64,000 nt of DNA from Rhodocyclaceae bacterium (GTDB taxonomy: Bacteria; Pseudomonadota; Gammaproteobacteria; Burkholderiales; CAIKXV01): positions 601,473 through 665,472 of the forward strand of contig JADCHX010000004.1 of assembly GCA_020248265.1 (NCBI GenBank). Reading direction: 5' to 3'. Positions 53,418 through 63,232 of the stretch are shown piece after piece (the first letter of the stretch is position 1; each line of letters opens with the position of its first letter). Below the pieces are notes generated by a model, which was given only the letters and a program-made list of their open reading frames with translations, searched no databases and was not told the origin of the DNA. The translations under genes were made by a program, and so were the position numbers.

Positions 53418-54869
53418 ATGGCTCTGATGATGCTTTCCGAGGCTGCCCGCGCCACTGGTGGCCGGCTGAGCGGCGTGGACGTGCCGTTCGAATCGGTCAC
53501 CATCGATAGTCGGCGGCTCGCGCCGGGTGCGCTGTTCGTCGCGATCCAGGGCGAGACCTTCGACGGGCACGAGTTCCTGGCGCAGGCGGCGGCCGCCGGC
53601 GCCGCCTGCGCCATGATCGGCAGCCATGCGCTCGCCAGGGGCTGCAGCGCAGTCGTCCCCGGTCTTCCAATGGTCATCGTCGAGGACACGCGCATCGCGC
53701 TCGGCCAGCTCGCCGCGGCCCACCGTTCCCGACTGCACGGGCCGCTCGTGGCGATCACCGCGAGCAACGGCAAGACCACCATCAAGGAAATGACCGCAGC
53801 CATCCTGCGGGCGGAAGCTGCACTGCACCGTGCGACACCGCTCGCGGCGCCAGCCGATCCGCTGGACGCTGCCAGGGCCGCCGCGGCTGCCGTGCTGGCT
53901 ACGCCCGGCAACCTGAACAACGAGATCGGCGTGCCGTTGACCCTTCTGGGGATCGGCCCGGCGCACCGCTATGCGGTGATCGAGATGGGGATGAACCATG
54001 CTGGCGAGATTTTCCGCCTGACCTGCATCGCGCAGCCCGACGTCGTGGTGATCGGAAACGCGGGCGTCGCGCACATCGAGAACCTCGGCTCGCGCGAGGC
54101 GATCGCCGAGGCGAAAGGCGAGATCATCGAAGGCCTGAGGCCGGGTGGCACGGTGGTCATCAATGCCGACGATCGCTTCGCGGGCTTGTGGCGCGGACTG
54201 GCCGGCACGAAGCGTGTCGTCGACTTCGGGCTCGAACACGCAGCTGCGGTCTCCGCCCGCTGGAGCCTCGACAAGGACGGCGCAGCGTTGAGTCTGCGTA
54301 CGCCGCTCGGCGAAGCAAAGGCTCGGATCAACGTGCCCGGGTTGCACAACGTGCGCAATGCACTGGCCGCCACCGCCGCGACCATTGCCTGCGGCGCCGG
54401 GCTCGATGCGGTGCTGACCGGCCTGGACGGCTTCCGTCCGGTGGCCGGACGGCTGCGACTGCTCCCCGGACTGGAAGGCTCGACGGTGATCGACGACAGT
54501 TACAACGCGAACCCTGACTCGGCGCTCGCTGCGATCGAAGTGCTGGCCGAGCGCGACGGCGTGCGCGTGCTGGTGCTCGGAGACATGGGCGAACTCGGCG
54601 CTGGCGGGCCGCAGATGCATGCCGAGGTCGGGGCAGCCGCGCGCCACTTCGGACTCGACCTGGTGCTGACGCTGGGTGAACAATCGGGTCGGGCGAGCGA
54701 GGCCTTCGGCCCTCCCGGCCGCCATTTCACGGACGTCGATGACCTGGTAGCGGCGGCGCGGCAGGTTCTCGCCTCGAAAGTGACAGTCCTGGTCAAGGGC
54801 TCGCGCTTCATGCGCATGGAGCGCGTGGTCGGCAAACTGGCCGCCACGCCGGCCGACGGAGTGCACTGA
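53418..54869 (+). CDS. murF: UDP-MurNAc-tripeptide D-Ala-D-Ala ligase MurF
   Basis: MurF adds the D-Ala-D-Ala dipeptide to complete the pentapeptide. The 483-residue protein has SVTIDSRRLAPGALFVAIQG and the ATP loop ITASNGKTTIKEM. Further motifs are ATPGNLNNEIGVPLTLL, VIEMGMNHAGEI and VIDDSYNANPDSALAAIE. An Ala-rich stretch of about 25 residues (around 140-165) between the ATP loop and the GNLNNE motif is longer than usual and looks like a surface insertion. The start is 4 nt after the murE stop. Confidence 0.96.
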   Translation: MALMMLSEAARATGGRLSGVDVPFESVTIDSRRLAPGALFVAIQGETFDGHEFLAQAAAAGAACAMIGSHALARGCSAVVPGLPMVIVEDTRIALGQLAAAHRSRLHGPLVAITASNGKTTIKEMTAAILRAEAALHRATPLAAPADPLDAARAAAAAVLATPGNLNNEIGVPLTLLGIGPAHRYAVIEMGMNHAGEIFRLTCIAQPDVVVIGNAGVAHIENLGSREAIAEAKGEIIEGLRPGGTVVINADDRFAGLWRGLAGTKRVVDFGLEHAAAVSARWSLDKDGAALSLRTPLGEAKARINVPGLHNVRNALAATAATIACGAGLDAVLTGLDGFRPVAGRLRLLPGLEGSTVIDDSYNANPDSALAAIEVLAERDGVRVLVLGDMGELGAGGPQMHAEVGAAARHFGLDLVLTLGEQSGRASEAFGPPGRHFTDVDDLVAAARQVLASKVTVLVKGSRFMRMERVVGKLAATPADGVH

Positions 54870-54872
54870 CCG

Positions 54873-55955
54873 ATGCTGCTCGCCCTCGCCCAGTGGCTCA
54901 CCCAGTATGAGCGCTCGTTCAACGTGTTCAGCTACCTTACGCTGCGCGCGATGCTCGCCACGATCACCGCAGTGTTCATCTGCCTGATGGTCGGACCGGC
55001 GATGATCCGCAAGCTCACGCTCTACAAGATCGGACAGTCGGTGCGCGACGACGGCCCGAAGTCGCACCTGTCGAAGAGCGGCACGCCGACGATGGGCGGT
55101 GCGCTGATCCTGGTGTCGATCGCAGTTACCGTGCTGTTGTGGGCCGACCTGAGCAATCGTTTCGTCTGGGTGGTGCTCGTGGTCACCCTCGGATTCGGCG
55201 TGATCGGCTGGGTCGACGACTACCGCAAGGTCGTCCATCGCAATCCGAAGGGCCTGTCCGCACGCACGAAGTACTTCTGGCAGTCGGTGATCGGACTGGC
55301 TGCGGCGATCTTCCTTGCCTGGAGCGGCAGCGCCGCGCAGACCGAACTGATCGTGCCGTTCTTCAAGAACTTCGCGTATCCGCTCGGGGCGATCGGTTTC
55401 GTGACCCTCACCTATTTCGTGATCGTCGGTACCAGCAATGCGGTGAACCTTACCGACGGACTGGACGGGCTGGCGATCCTTCCCACCGTGATGATCGGCT
55501 CTGCGCTGGGCATCTTCGCCTACGTGGCCGGTAACGCGGTGTTCGCCAAGTACCTGGGCTTTCCGCTGATCCCGGGTGCGGGTGAGCTGACCGTGTTCTG
55601 TGCCGCGATCGCCGGGGCGGGGCTCGGGTTCCTGTGGTTCAACGCGCATCCGGCAGCGGTGTTCATGGGCGACGTCGGTGCACTGGCACTGGGTGCTGCG
55701 CTCGGCACGATCGCGGTGATCACGCGCCAGGAGATCGTGCTGTTCGTGATGGGCGGCGTATTCGTGGTCGAGACACTGTCGGTAGTGCTTCAGGTTGCCT
55801 CCTTCAAGCTCACCGGCAAGCGTGTGTTCCGGATGGCGCCGCTGCACCATCACTATGAACTCAAGGGCTGGAAGGAGAACCAGGTCGTGGTTCGCTTCTG
55901 GATCATCACCGCGCTGCTGGTGCTCGCGGGCCTGTCGACGTTGAAGCTGCGCTGA
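54873..55955 (+). CDS. mraY: Phospho-N-acetylmuramoyl-pentapeptide transferase
   Basis: MraY transfers phospho-MurNAc-pentapeptide to undecaprenyl phosphate to give lipid I. The 360-residue protein has ten membrane helices and the conserved cytoplasmic motifs [38 protein letters not shown], the aspartate-rich [10 protein letters not shown] and [13 protein letters not shown]. The length and N-terminus match the family. It starts 3 nt after murF. Confidence 0.97.
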   Translation: MLLALAQWLTQYERSFNVFSYLTLRAMLATITAVFICLMVGPAMIRKLTLYKIGQSVRDDGPKSHLSKSGTPTMGGALILVSIAVTVLLWADLSNRFVWVVLVVTLGFGVIGWVDDYRKVVHRNPKGLSARTKYFWQSVIGLAAAIFLAWSGSAAQTELIVPFFKNFAYPLGAIGFVTLTYFVIVGTSNAVNLTDGLDGLAILPTVMIGSALGIFAYVAGNAVFAKYLGFPLIPGAGELTVFCAAIAGAGLGFLWFNAHPAAVFMGDVGALALGAALGTIAVITRQEIVLFVMGGVFVVETLSVVLQVASFKLTGKRVFRMAPLHHHYELKGWKENQVVVRFWIITALLVLAGLSTLKLR

Positions 55956-55962
55956 TCGCCAG

Positions 55963-57459
55963 ATGACTTCCATCCACGCCGCCCTCGCCGCCGCATCCGC
56001 CGGCTCCGCTGCCCGCGCGATCGGTGCCGGCGCGGCCGGACGCCGGCATGCGGCAGAGCGGGTCGCGGTGGTCGGGCTCGGTGCGACCGGGGTGTCCTGC
56101 GTACGATTCCTGGTGCGCCATGGCGCGACGGTCGATGCGTGGGACACGCGCGAGGATCCGCCCGGCGCACGCGAACTGCGCGCGGCGCTTCCGGATGTTC
56201 CGATGCACCTCGGGCCGATCGATGCCGCCGCACTCGACGCGGCCGACTGGATCGCGCTGTCGCCCGGCGTGCCGCGCTCTGAGCCGGCAGTCGCGCGCGC
56301 GCTCGCACGCGGCGTCCCGGTGCTCGGCGACATCGAGATCTTCGCGCGCCACCGCCATGCGGTTGCGCCGCGCGCGAAGACGATCGCGATCACCGGCACC
56401 AACGGCAAGAGCACGGTGACCGAGATGGTGGGTGAAATGACGCGCTGCGCCGGCCTCGAGACGCTGGTCGCGGGCAACATCGGCCTGCCGGTGCTCGATG
56501 CGCTCGGCGAGATCGAGTCCGGCGGGGTCGGAGTGGGCCGGCAACCCCAGGCCATCGTGCTCGAGCTTTCGTCGTTCCAGCTGGAATCGACTTCCAGCCT
56601 GGGGGCGGATGCAGCCGCGATGCTGAACCTGTCCGAGGATCACCTCGATCGCTACCCGGGTATCGTCGAGTACGGCGCCGCCAAGTCACGGATCTTCCAG
56701 GGCGAGGGTATCCAGGTGCTCAATCGGGACGACCCGGCCTCCATGGCGATGCATGTCGATGGCCGCACGCTGTACTCGTTCGGCGGCGGTCGCCCGTCCA
56801 GCGTGCACGAATGGGGCGTGCTGCCTGCTACCGGCGGTGACGGGCCGTGGCTTGCGCAGGGTGATGCGAAGCTGATGCCGGTCGGGGAGTTGCCGGTGCC
56901 TGGCATGCACAACGTCGCCAATGCACTGGCGGCGCTGGCGCTGGCGCGAGCGATAGGCCTGCCGTATCAGCCGCTGCTCGATGGGCTGCGCGGTTTTCGA
57001 GGCCTGCCGCACCGGATGCAGTGCATCGCCGAGATCGACGGCGTCGGCTTCTACGATGATTCGAAGGGTACCAATGTCGGTGCGACGGTCGCGGCCCTCA
57101 CCGGTTTTCCGAAGCCGGTGGTACTGATCGCGGGAGGGGACGGCAAGGGCCAGGACTTCACGCCGCTGGTGACGGTGGTGGCACAGGCTGTGCGTGCCGT
57201 GGTGCTGATCGGCGTCGATGGCGAACGCATCGCGCATGCCCTCGAGGGCGTCGCGGTGCCGATCGAGCGGGCCGAGTCGCTCGAATCCGCGGTGCTCCGC
57301 GCGCGCGACCTGGCGCGCAGCGGCGACGCGGTCGTGCTGTCGCCGGCCTGCGCGAGCTACGACATGTTCCGCAACTATGTTCATCGCGCGCAGGTGTTCC
57401 TGAAGGCGGTCAGTGCGCTCGTGCCGGCGAAGTCTGCCGCCGGAGAGGGCGCTGCATGA
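55963..57459 (+). CDS. murD: UDP-N-acetylmuramoylalanine-D-glutamate ligase
   Basis: MurD adds D-glutamate to UDP-MurNAc-L-Ala. The 498-residue protein has the N-domain [20 protein letters not shown] and the ATP loop [18 protein letters not shown]. It also has [23 protein letters not shown] and [16 protein letters not shown]. An Ala/Gly-rich N-terminal extension of about 25 residues precedes the usual start. The stop overlaps ftsW as ATGA. Confidence 0.97.
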   Translation: MTSIHAALAAASAGSAARAIGAGAAGRRHAAERVAVVGLGATGVSCVRFLVRHGATVDAWDTREDPPGARELRAALPDVPMHLGPIDAAALDAADWIALSPGVPRSEPAVARALARGVPVLGDIEIFARHRHAVAPRAKTIAITGTNGKSTVTEMVGEMTRCAGLETLVAGNIGLPVLDALGEIESGGVGVGRQPQAIVLELSSFQLESTSSLGADAAAMLNLSEDHLDRYPGIVEYGAAKSRIFQGEGIQVLNRDDPASMAMHVDGRTLYSFGGGRPSSVHEWGVLPATGGDGPWLAQGDAKLMPVGELPVPGMHNVANALAALALARAIGLPYQPLLDGLRGFRGLPHRMQCIAEIDGVGFYDDSKGTNVGATVAALTGFPKPVVLIAGGDGKGQDFTPLVTVVAQAVRAVVLIGVDGERIAHALEGVAVPIERAESLESAVLRARDLARSGDAVVLSPACASYDMFRNYVHRAQVFLKAVSALVPAKSAAGEGAA

Positions 57460-58625
57460 GTGCGATCTACTACGAGGCCGAACGCTCGCGGCGGGTGATG
57501 GCCGACTACGATCAGAGCCTGGTCTGGGCCGTGCTGCTGCTGATGGCGATCGGCATCGTGATGGTCTACTCGGCCTCGATCGCGATCGCCGAAGCCGGGC
57601 GTTTTACCGGGAACCGTGCGCACTTCTACCTCGTCCGGCAATCCATATTCGTCGGCATCGGCCTGGTCGCAGCGGCGGTCGCGTTCCAGGTGCCGACAGC
57701 GATCTGGCAGCGCTCCGCGCCATGGCTGTTCGGCTTCGGCGTGCTGCTGCTGGTGCTGGTGCTGGTGCCAGGCGTGAGCCGCGAAATCAACGGCGCGCGG
57801 CGCTGGCTGCCACTGGTCGTACTCAACCTGCAGCCATCCGAGTTGGTGAAGCTGTTCGCGGTGGTGTATGCGGCCGACTACACGGTGCGCAAGGCCGCCT
57901 ATGTCGACAGCCTGAAGAAGGGCTTCCTGCCGATGCTGCTGGTGATGCTGTTCACCGGCGCGCTGTTGCTGCTGCAGCCCGACTTCGGTGCGTTCGCGGT
58001 GATTACCCTGATCGCGATGGGCATCCTTTTCCTTGGCGGGATGAACTGGCGCCTGTTCGCGGGGCTGCTGGTGCTCCTCGCGGCCGGCTTCGTCGCGCTG
58101 ATCGTGACCTCCCCGTACCGGCTGCAGCGGATCATCGGATTCATGGATCCGTGGGCCGATCCGTTCGGCAAGGGCTACCAGCTGTCGCATGCGCTGATCG
58201 CTTTCGGGCGCGGCGAATGGCTCGGCGTCGGCCTCGGTGCCAGCGTCGAGAAGCTGTTCTACCTGCCCGAAGCCCATACCGATTTCGTGCTCGCGGTGAT
58301 CGCCGAGGAGTTGGGGTTCGTCGGCGTCGCCGGCGTGATCGCGCTGTTCGCATGGATTGCCTGGCGATCGTTCGCGATCGGCGCGCAGGCCGCGCGGCTC
58401 GAACGTAGTTTCCAGGCGCTGGTCGCGCAGGGCGTCGGCCTGTGGATCTCCGCGCAGGCGGTGATCAACATGGGCGTGAACATGGGCGTTCTGCCCACCA
58501 AGGGCCTGACGCTGCCGATGCTTTCCTTCGGCGGCAGCGCCGTGCTCGCCAACTGCCTCGCCCTCGCCCTGCTCCTGCGCGTCGACTACGAAAACCGACG
58601 GCTGATGAAGGGGGTGCCAGCATGA
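57456..58625 (+). CDS. ftsW: Septal peptidoglycan glycosyltransferase FtsW
   Basis: FtsW is the SEDS-family polymerase that works with FtsI at the septum. The 389-residue protein has ten predicted helices and the family motifs [69 protein letters not shown] (with the catalytic-region Glu/Asp) and [20 protein letters not shown]. The stop overlaps the ATG of the first 38-codon repeat ORF instead of murG directly. Confidence 0.96.
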   Translation: MSAIYYEAERSRRVMADYDQSLVWAVLLLMAIGIVMVYSASIAIAEAGRFTGNRAHFYLVRQSIFVGIGLVAAAVAFQVPTAIWQRSAPWLFGFGVLLLVLVLVPGVSREINGARRWLPLVVLNLQPSELVKLFAVVYAADYTVRKAAYVDSLKKGFLPMLLVMLFTGALLLLQPDFGAFAVITLIAMGILFLGGMNWRLFAGLLVLLAAGFVALIVTSPYRLQRIIGFMDPWADPFGKGYQLSHALIAFGRGEWLGVGLGASVEKLFYLPEAHTDFVLAVIAEELGFVGVAGVIALFAWIAWRSFAIGAQAARLERSFQALVAQGVGLWISAQAVINMGVNMGVLPTKGLTLPMLSFGGSAVLANCLALALLLRVDYENRRLMKGVPA

Positions 58626-58738
58626 GCCACCCGGCGAGGGGCCCCGCGCAAGCGGGGATCGACGGCAAGGCGAGTGCTGGCGGGCACCGACGGCCTGCTG
58701 CTGTTGGGCGTGGCTACGGTGCGGAGGTGCCAGCATGA
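58622..58738 (+). CDS. 38-codon repeat-encoded mini-ORF 1
   Basis: It runs from the ATG overlapping the ftsW stop (ATGA) to a TGA overlapping the next ATG. The product starts [20 protein letters not shown] and is basic and low in complexity, with no hydrophobic segment. Its first six codons copy the real murG start (MSHPAS...). Coding function is doubtful. It may serve only to carry ribosomes from ftsW to murG. Confidence 0.45.
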   Translation: MSHPARGPAQAGIDGKASAGGHRRPAAVGRGYGAEVPA

Positions 58739-58847
58739 GCCACCCGGCGAGGGGCCCCGCGCAAGCGGGGATCGACGGCAAGGCGAGTGCTGGCGGGCAC
58801 CGACGGCCTGCTGCTGTTGGGCGTGGCTGCGGTGCGGAGGTGCCAGC
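58622..58847 (+). repeat. 113-bp tandem duplication between ftsW and murG
   Basis: Two consecutive 113-bp copies (58622-58734 and 58735-58847) differ at one base (A at 58716, G at 58829). A 26-nt piece of the unit, from GGTGCCAGC through the ATG to GGCGAG, is present a third time at the real murG start (58839-58864). Each copy holds a hairpin CCCCGC-GCAA-GCGGGG (58642-58657, 58755-58770) and a GGAGG ribosome site 7 nt before the next ATG. The period is 3x37+2, which keeps ATGA overlaps at every junction. Confidence 0.95.
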
Positions 58848-58851
58848 ATGA
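58735..58851 (+). CDS. 38-codon repeat-encoded mini-ORF 2
   Basis: This is a second copy of the preceding mini-ORF, differing by one residue (Tyr to Cys at position 32). Its ATG has GGAGG at 58723-58727. Its stop overlaps the murG ATG at 58848 as ATGA. Confidence 0.45.
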   Translation: MSHPARGPAQAGIDGKASAGGHRRPAAVGRGCGAEVPA

Positions 58852-59942
58852 GCCACCCGGCGAGTACGCCGCGTACCCTGATGGTGATGGCCGGCGGTAC
58901 CGGCGGCCACATCTTCCCGGCACTGGCGGTCGCGCAATGGCTGCGCGGGACGGGCTGGAACGTGGTGTGGCTCGGCTCGCCGCGCGGAATGGAGTCGTCC
59001 ATCGTCCCGCAGTATGGTTTCGAGATCGAGCCGGTAAGTTTCGGGGGCGTGCGCGGCAAGGGCCTGCTGCGCCTGGCGCGATTGCCGTTCGACCTGAGCC
59101 TGGCGCTCTGGCAGTGTGCGCGGGTGATCTTTCGCCGCCGCCCCGATGTGGTGCTCGGCATGGGCGGCTACATCGCGTTCCCCGGCGGCATGATGGCCTC
59201 GCTGCTGCGCCGGCCGCTCGTGATCCATGAACAGAACTCGGTGCCAGGCCTCGCCAACCGCGTGCTTGCGCGCATCGCGGACCGCGTGCTGTGCGCGTTT
59301 CCGCATGCTCTGGGCAAAGGTGTCTCGTCCGAGTGGACCGGTAATCCCGTGCGCGAGGCGATTACCGTGATCGCCGCGCCCCGTGAGCGCTTCGCCGACC
59401 GCAGCGGTCCGTTGCGGCTCCTGGTCATCGGCGGCAGCCTGGGTGCCCAGGCCCTGAATGCCTGCGTGCCCGAGGCCCTGGCGAAGCTGCCGGCCGGGCG
59501 ACGGCCAATCGTCGTGCACCAGTCGGGCCGCGACCATCTCGAAGCCCTCCAGGCGAATTACGCCGGGGCCGGGGTGGAGGCTATGCTGCTGCCCTTCATC
59601 GACGACATGGCGCAGCGCTACGCCGAAGCTGACCTGGTGATCGCCCGCGCCGGCGCCACCACCGTCGCCGAACTCGCGTGTGCCGGGCTCGCTTCGGTAC
59701 TGGTCCCTTTCCCGCACGCGGTCGACGATCACCAGACGGTGAATGCACGGTTCCTGGTCGATCGCGGCGCAGCCTGGCTGATCCCGCAGGCTGAGCTCAC
59801 GCCCGAGCGGCTGGCGCAGCAACTCGCCTCCATCGATCGAGCGGCGCTGCTCGCAATGGCGGAACGCGCCCGTTCTGTGGCGAAGCCCGAGGCGACGCGC
59901 CGCGTGGCACAGGTCTGCATGGAGGCGGCCGATGCGGCATAA
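58848..59942 (+). CDS. murG: Undecaprenyl-PP-MurNAc-pentapeptide N-acetylglucosaminyltransferase MurG
   Basis: MurG converts lipid I to lipid II at the inner face of the membrane. The 364-residue GT-B enzyme has [20 protein letters not shown] and [17 protein letters not shown]. It also has [35 protein letters not shown] and the UDP-GlcNAc motif [17 protein letters not shown]. The ATG at 58848 has GGAGG at 58836-58840. Longer in-frame starts inside the upstream repeat exist but would add unrelated sequence. The stop overlaps murC by 11 nt. Confidence 0.96.
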   Translation: MSHPASTPRTLMVMAGGTGGHIFPALAVAQWLRGTGWNVVWLGSPRGMESSIVPQYGFEIEPVSFGGVRGKGLLRLARLPFDLSLALWQCARVIFRRRPDVVLGMGGYIAFPGGMMASLLRRPLVIHEQNSVPGLANRVLARIADRVLCAFPHALGKGVSSEWTGNPVREAITVIAAPRERFADRSGPLRLLVIGGSLGAQALNACVPEALAKLPAGRRPIVVHQSGRDHLEALQANYAGAGVEAMLLPFIDDMAQRYAEADLVIARAGATTVAELACAGLASVLVPFPHAVDDHQTVNARFLVDRGAAWLIPQAELTPERLAQQLASIDRAALLAMAERARSVAKPEATRRVAQVCMEAADAA

Positions 59943-61344
59943 GGTGCGCCATGTGCACTTCGTCGGCATCGGCGGCAGCGGCATGTCGGGCATCGCCGAA
60001 GTGCTGGCCAATCTCGGCTATTCGGTCAGCGGGTCCGACCTCGCCGAGAGCGCGACCACGCGCCGACTGCAGAAGGTCGGCATCCGTGTCGACATCGGCC
60101 ATACCGCCGACAATGCGGCCGGTGCCGACGCGCTGGTCGTGTCTACCGCGGTAAAGGAAGATAATCCGGAACTGGTCGCGGCACGCGCCGCACGCACGCC
60201 GATCGTTCCCCGGGCGCTGATGCTCGCGGAACTGATGCGACTGAAACAGGGCATTGCGATTGCCGGCACCCACGGCAAGACCACCACCACCAGCCTGATC
60301 GCCAGTGTCCTCGCCGAAGGCGGCCTCGATCCGACGTTCGTGATCGGCGGCCGCCTGGAGGCGGCTGGCAGCAACGCGAAGCTCGGCAGCGGCGAGTTCC
60401 TGGTGGCCGAGGCCGACGAATCGGACGCGTCTTTCCTGTACCTGACCCCGGTGGTCTCGGTCGTCACCAACATCGACGCCGACCACATGGAGACCTACGG
60501 GCAGGACTTCGGGCGCTTGAAGCAGGCGTTCGTCGATTTCCTGCAGCACCTGCCGTTCTACGGCAACGCGGTGCTGTGCATCGACGATGCCAACGTGCGC
60601 GAGATCCTGCCGCGGGTGACCAAGCCGGTCACCACCTACGGGCTGACCCCGGGCGCGCAGGTGCAGGCACACTCGATCGAGCACATCGAAGGCGGCCAGA
60701 TGCGGTTCAAGGTCGCTCGTGTGAACGGTACGACCTGGCCCGAGCTGGATGTCGTGCTCAACCTGCCGGGCGTGCACAACGTGCTGAACGCGCTGGCGGC
60801 GATCGCGGTCGGCATGGAGGTCGGCGTCGACGACGCGGCGATCGTGCGCGCGCTGGCCGAGTTCCGCGGCGTTGGTCGCCGCTTCCAGCGCTGGGGCGAA
60901 ATCGAGATCCCGGGCGTGGGTGGCACGTTCACGCTGGTCGACGACTACGGCCACCATCCGGTCGAGATGGCCGCCACGCTCGCAGCAGCGCGCGGTGCCT
61001 TTCCCGGGCGCCGCCTCGTGCTCGCCTTCCAGCCGCACCGGTACACGCGCACCCGCGACTGCTTCGAGGATTTCGCGCGCGTGCTGTCGACGGTCGATGC
61101 GCTGGTGCTCACCGAGGTCTATGCCGCCGGCGAGGCGCCGATCGTGGCCGCCGACGGCAGGGCGCTGGCGCGTGCGGTGCGCGTCGGTGGCAAGGTCGAG
61201 CCGGTGTTCAGCGAGACGGTCGGCGAACTGCCGGGCGCGATCGCGGCAATCGTGAAACCGGGCGATGTGGTGCTGACCATGGGCGCTGGTTCGATCGGCG
61301 GCGTGCCGGCCCAGCTGCGCGCGCTCCGGCAGGCGGCGGGATGA
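59932..61344 (+). CDS. murC: UDP-N-acetylmuramate-L-alanine ligase
   Basis: MurC adds the first amino acid, L-alanine, to UDP-MurNAc. The 470-residue protein has the UDP-binding [20 protein letters not shown] and the ATP loop [18 protein letters not shown]. It also has [29 protein letters not shown] and [18 protein letters not shown]. The ATG lies inside the murG 3' end and is served by GGAGGCGG at 59921-59928. Confidence 0.97.
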   Translation: MRHKVRHVHFVGIGGSGMSGIAEVLANLGYSVSGSDLAESATTRRLQKVGIRVDIGHTADNAAGADALVVSTAVKEDNPELVAARAARTPIVPRALMLAELMRLKQGIAIAGTHGKTTTTSLIASVLAEGGLDPTFVIGGRLEAAGSNAKLGSGEFLVAEADESDASFLYLTPVVSVVTNIDADHMETYGQDFGRLKQAFVDFLQHLPFYGNAVLCIDDANVREILPRVTKPVTTYGLTPGAQVQAHSIEHIEGGQMRFKVARVNGTTWPELDVVLNLPGVHNVLNALAAIAVGMEVGVDDAAIVRALAEFRGVGRRFQRWGEIEIPGVGGTFTLVDDYGHHPVEMAATLAAARGAFPGRRLVLAFQPHRYTRTRDCFEDFARVLSTVDALVLTEVYAAGEAPIVAADGRALARAVRVGGKVEPVFSETVGELPGAIAAIVKPGDVVLTMGAGSIGGVPAQLRALRQAAG

Positions 61345-62312
61345 ACATGACCGAACCCGTCCAGTTCACGTCGATGACGCCGCAGCCGCTGCGCGGGGAA
61401 CTGCGCTGCGACGTGCCGATGTCGAAGCATGTGAGCTGGCGTGCCGGTGGACTGGCCGACCGTGCCTACATCCCGGCCGATCTGGGAGACTTCGCCGCAT
61501 TCGTGCGCGCGCTGCCGCCGGCCGAACCGTTGCTGGTGGTCGGCCTGGGCAGCAACCTGCTGGTGCGCGACGGGGGCTTCCGCGGCACGGTCGTGCTGCT
61601 GCACGGTGTGCTCTCGACGGTGAGCCTGCTGCCCGCCACTGGCGACGGCGCGGCCACCCGCGTGCACTTCGAGGCCGGCGTGGCCTGCCCGAAGGTCGCG
61701 CGCTTCGCGGCGATGCACGGGCTCGAAGGTGCCGAGTTCCTCGCTGGCATACCGGGCACGATGGGCGGTGCCCTCGCGATGAACGCCGGCTGCTACGGCA
61801 GCCAGACCTGGGACCGCGTGGTTGCGGCGACCCTGCTCACGCGCGACGGCAGACTCGTCGAGCGGGTGTCCGGCGACTTCGATCTGGGCTACCGGCATGT
61901 CGCGCTGGCGCACGCGTCCCGGGAGGGCCCGATGCCCTTGCTGGGACGCGACGAATGGTTCGTCGGCGCGACGCTGCAGCTCGACGCCGGCGACGGTACG
62001 CGCTCGCGCGCCCGCATCAAGGAATTCCTTTCCCGGCGGATCGCGACGCAGCCGCTGCAGCAGCCCAATGCCGGTTCGGTGTTCCGCAATCCGCCCGGCG
62101 ACCATGCGGCGCGGCTGATCGAGGCCTGCGGGCTGAAGGGTATGGAGATCGGTGGTGCCGAGGTTTCCACGAAACATGCGAACTTCATCGTCAACCGTGG
62201 CGGTGCCACCGCATCGGACATAGAGGCCCTGGTCGAGGCGGTACGGCAGCGCGTGCTGCTGCGCACCGGCGTCGACCTCGTGCCCGAGGTGCGGATCGTG
62301 GGGGACGCGTGA
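61341..62312 (+). CDS. murB: UDP-N-acetylenolpyruvoylglucosamine reductase
   Basis: MurB is the FAD enzyme that reduces enolpyruvyl-UDP-GlcNAc to UDP-MurNAc. The 323-residue protein has [34 protein letters not shown] and [20 protein letters not shown] (FAD/NADPH pocket). [20 protein letters not shown] carries the catalytic-site Ser, and [13 protein letters not shown] closes the domain. It is a type I enzyme by length and motif order. It overlaps murC by ATGA and ddl by TGATG. Confidence 0.96.
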   Translation: MNMTEPVQFTSMTPQPLRGELRCDVPMSKHVSWRAGGLADRAYIPADLGDFAAFVRALPPAEPLLVVGLGSNLLVRDGGFRGTVVLLHGVLSTVSLLPATGDGAATRVHFEAGVACPKVARFAAMHGLEGAEFLAGIPGTMGGALAMNAGCYGSQTWDRVVAATLLTRDGRLVERVSGDFDLGYRHVALAHASREGPMPLLGRDEWFVGATLQLDAGDGTRSRARIKEFLSRRIATQPLQQPNAGSVFRNPPGDHAARLIEACGLKGMEIGGAEVSTKHANFIVNRGGATASDIEALVEAVRQRVLLRTGVDLVPEVRIVGDA

Positions 62313-63232
62313 TGGACGACATGGCGAAGTTCGGCAAGGTGGCGGTGCTGCTCGGTGGCCGCAGCGCGGAGCGCGAGATCTCGCTGCTCTCGGGCAACGC
62401 GGTGCTGGCCGCGCTGCGTGCAAGCGGCGTCGATGCGCATCCGTTCGACCCGGCCGAGCGCAGCGTGTTCGAGCTCGCGAAAGAAGGCTTCCAGCGTGCA
62501 TTCATCGCGCTGCACGGCCGCTATGGCGAGGACGGCACCATGCAGGGGGCGCTCGAGCTGCTTGGTATCCCCTACACCGGCAGCGGCGTCGCTGCCTCCG
62601 CGCTGGCGATGGACAAGCTGCGCACGAAGATGGTCTGGGTTGCAGGCGGCGTGCCGACGCCGGCCTGGGACGTGCTGACCGCGGCCTCCGACCCTGCCGC
62701 CGTGGTCGCGAAGGTCGGGCTGCCGATGATCGTCAAGCCCGGCCGTGAAGGGTCCACACTGGGCCTGACCAAGGTGACCGACGTGTCGCAGGTGCGCGCA
62801 GCGTGGGAGCATGCGGCGGCATTCGATCCACTGGTGCTGGCCGAAGCGTTCATTGCCGGGCGCGAACTGACCGCCGGCTTCCTCGGCGACCAGGCGCTGC
62901 CACTGATCCGCATCGAGGCACCGCAGGGAAACTACGACTACCAGAACAAGTATTTCAGCGACGAGACGCGCTACCACTGCCCGAGCGGGCTCGATACCGC
63001 GCAGGAGGCGGCCATCCAGGCGCTGACCCTGCGTGCGGCCGCGCTGCTCGGCTGCGAAGGTTGGGGACGTGCCGACCTGATCCTGCGCGACGACGGCTCG
63101 GTGCAGATGCTGGAGATGAACACATCGCCCGGCATGACGGGCCACAGCCTGGTGCCGATGGCCGCCCGGCAGGCCGGCCTGTCGTTCGAGCAACTGGTGC
63201 TGCGCATCCTGGAGATGGCCCATGTTGGCTGA
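62312..63232 (+). CDS. ddl: D-alanine-D-alanine ligase
   Basis: Ddl makes the D-Ala-D-Ala dipeptide used by MurF. The 306-residue ATP-grasp enzyme has [40 protein letters not shown] and [15 protein letters not shown]. It also has [15 protein letters not shown] and the C-terminal [19 protein letters not shown]. The residue pattern is that of a normal vancomycin-sensitive D-Ala-D-Ala enzyme. The stop overlaps ftsQ by 11 nt. Confidence 0.96.
   Translation: MDDMAKFGKVAVLLGGRSAEREISLLSGNAVLAALRASGVDAHPFDPAERSVFELAKEGFQRAFIALHGRYGEDGTMQGALELLGIPYTGSGVAASALAMDKLRTKMVWVAGGVPTPAWDVLTAASDPAAVVAKVGLPMIVKPGREGSTLGLTKVTDVSQVRAAWEHAAAFDPLVLAEAFIAGRELTAGFLGDQALPLIRIEAPQGNYDYQNKYFSDETRYHCPSGLDTAQEAAIQALTLRAAALLGCEGWGRADLILRDDGSVQMLEMNTSPGMTGHSLVPMAARQAGLSFEQLVLRILEMAHVG

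Noticed and set aside
53175-56555. A 1126-codon minus-strand open frame across murE, murF, mraY and murD.
   Set aside because: Antisense shadow of essential genes; composition-driven, with no domain.
58674-58847. An in-frame N-terminal extension of murG into the 113-bp repeats.
   Set aside because: The extension reads through repeat DNA and gives an unrelated Cys/Trp/Arg-rich sequence. The ATG at 58848 has GGAGG and the normal MurG N-terminus.
58622-58864. The tandem repeats as a CRISPR array.
   Set aside because: The units are directly contiguous 113-bp duplicates without variable spacers, and no cas genes are present.
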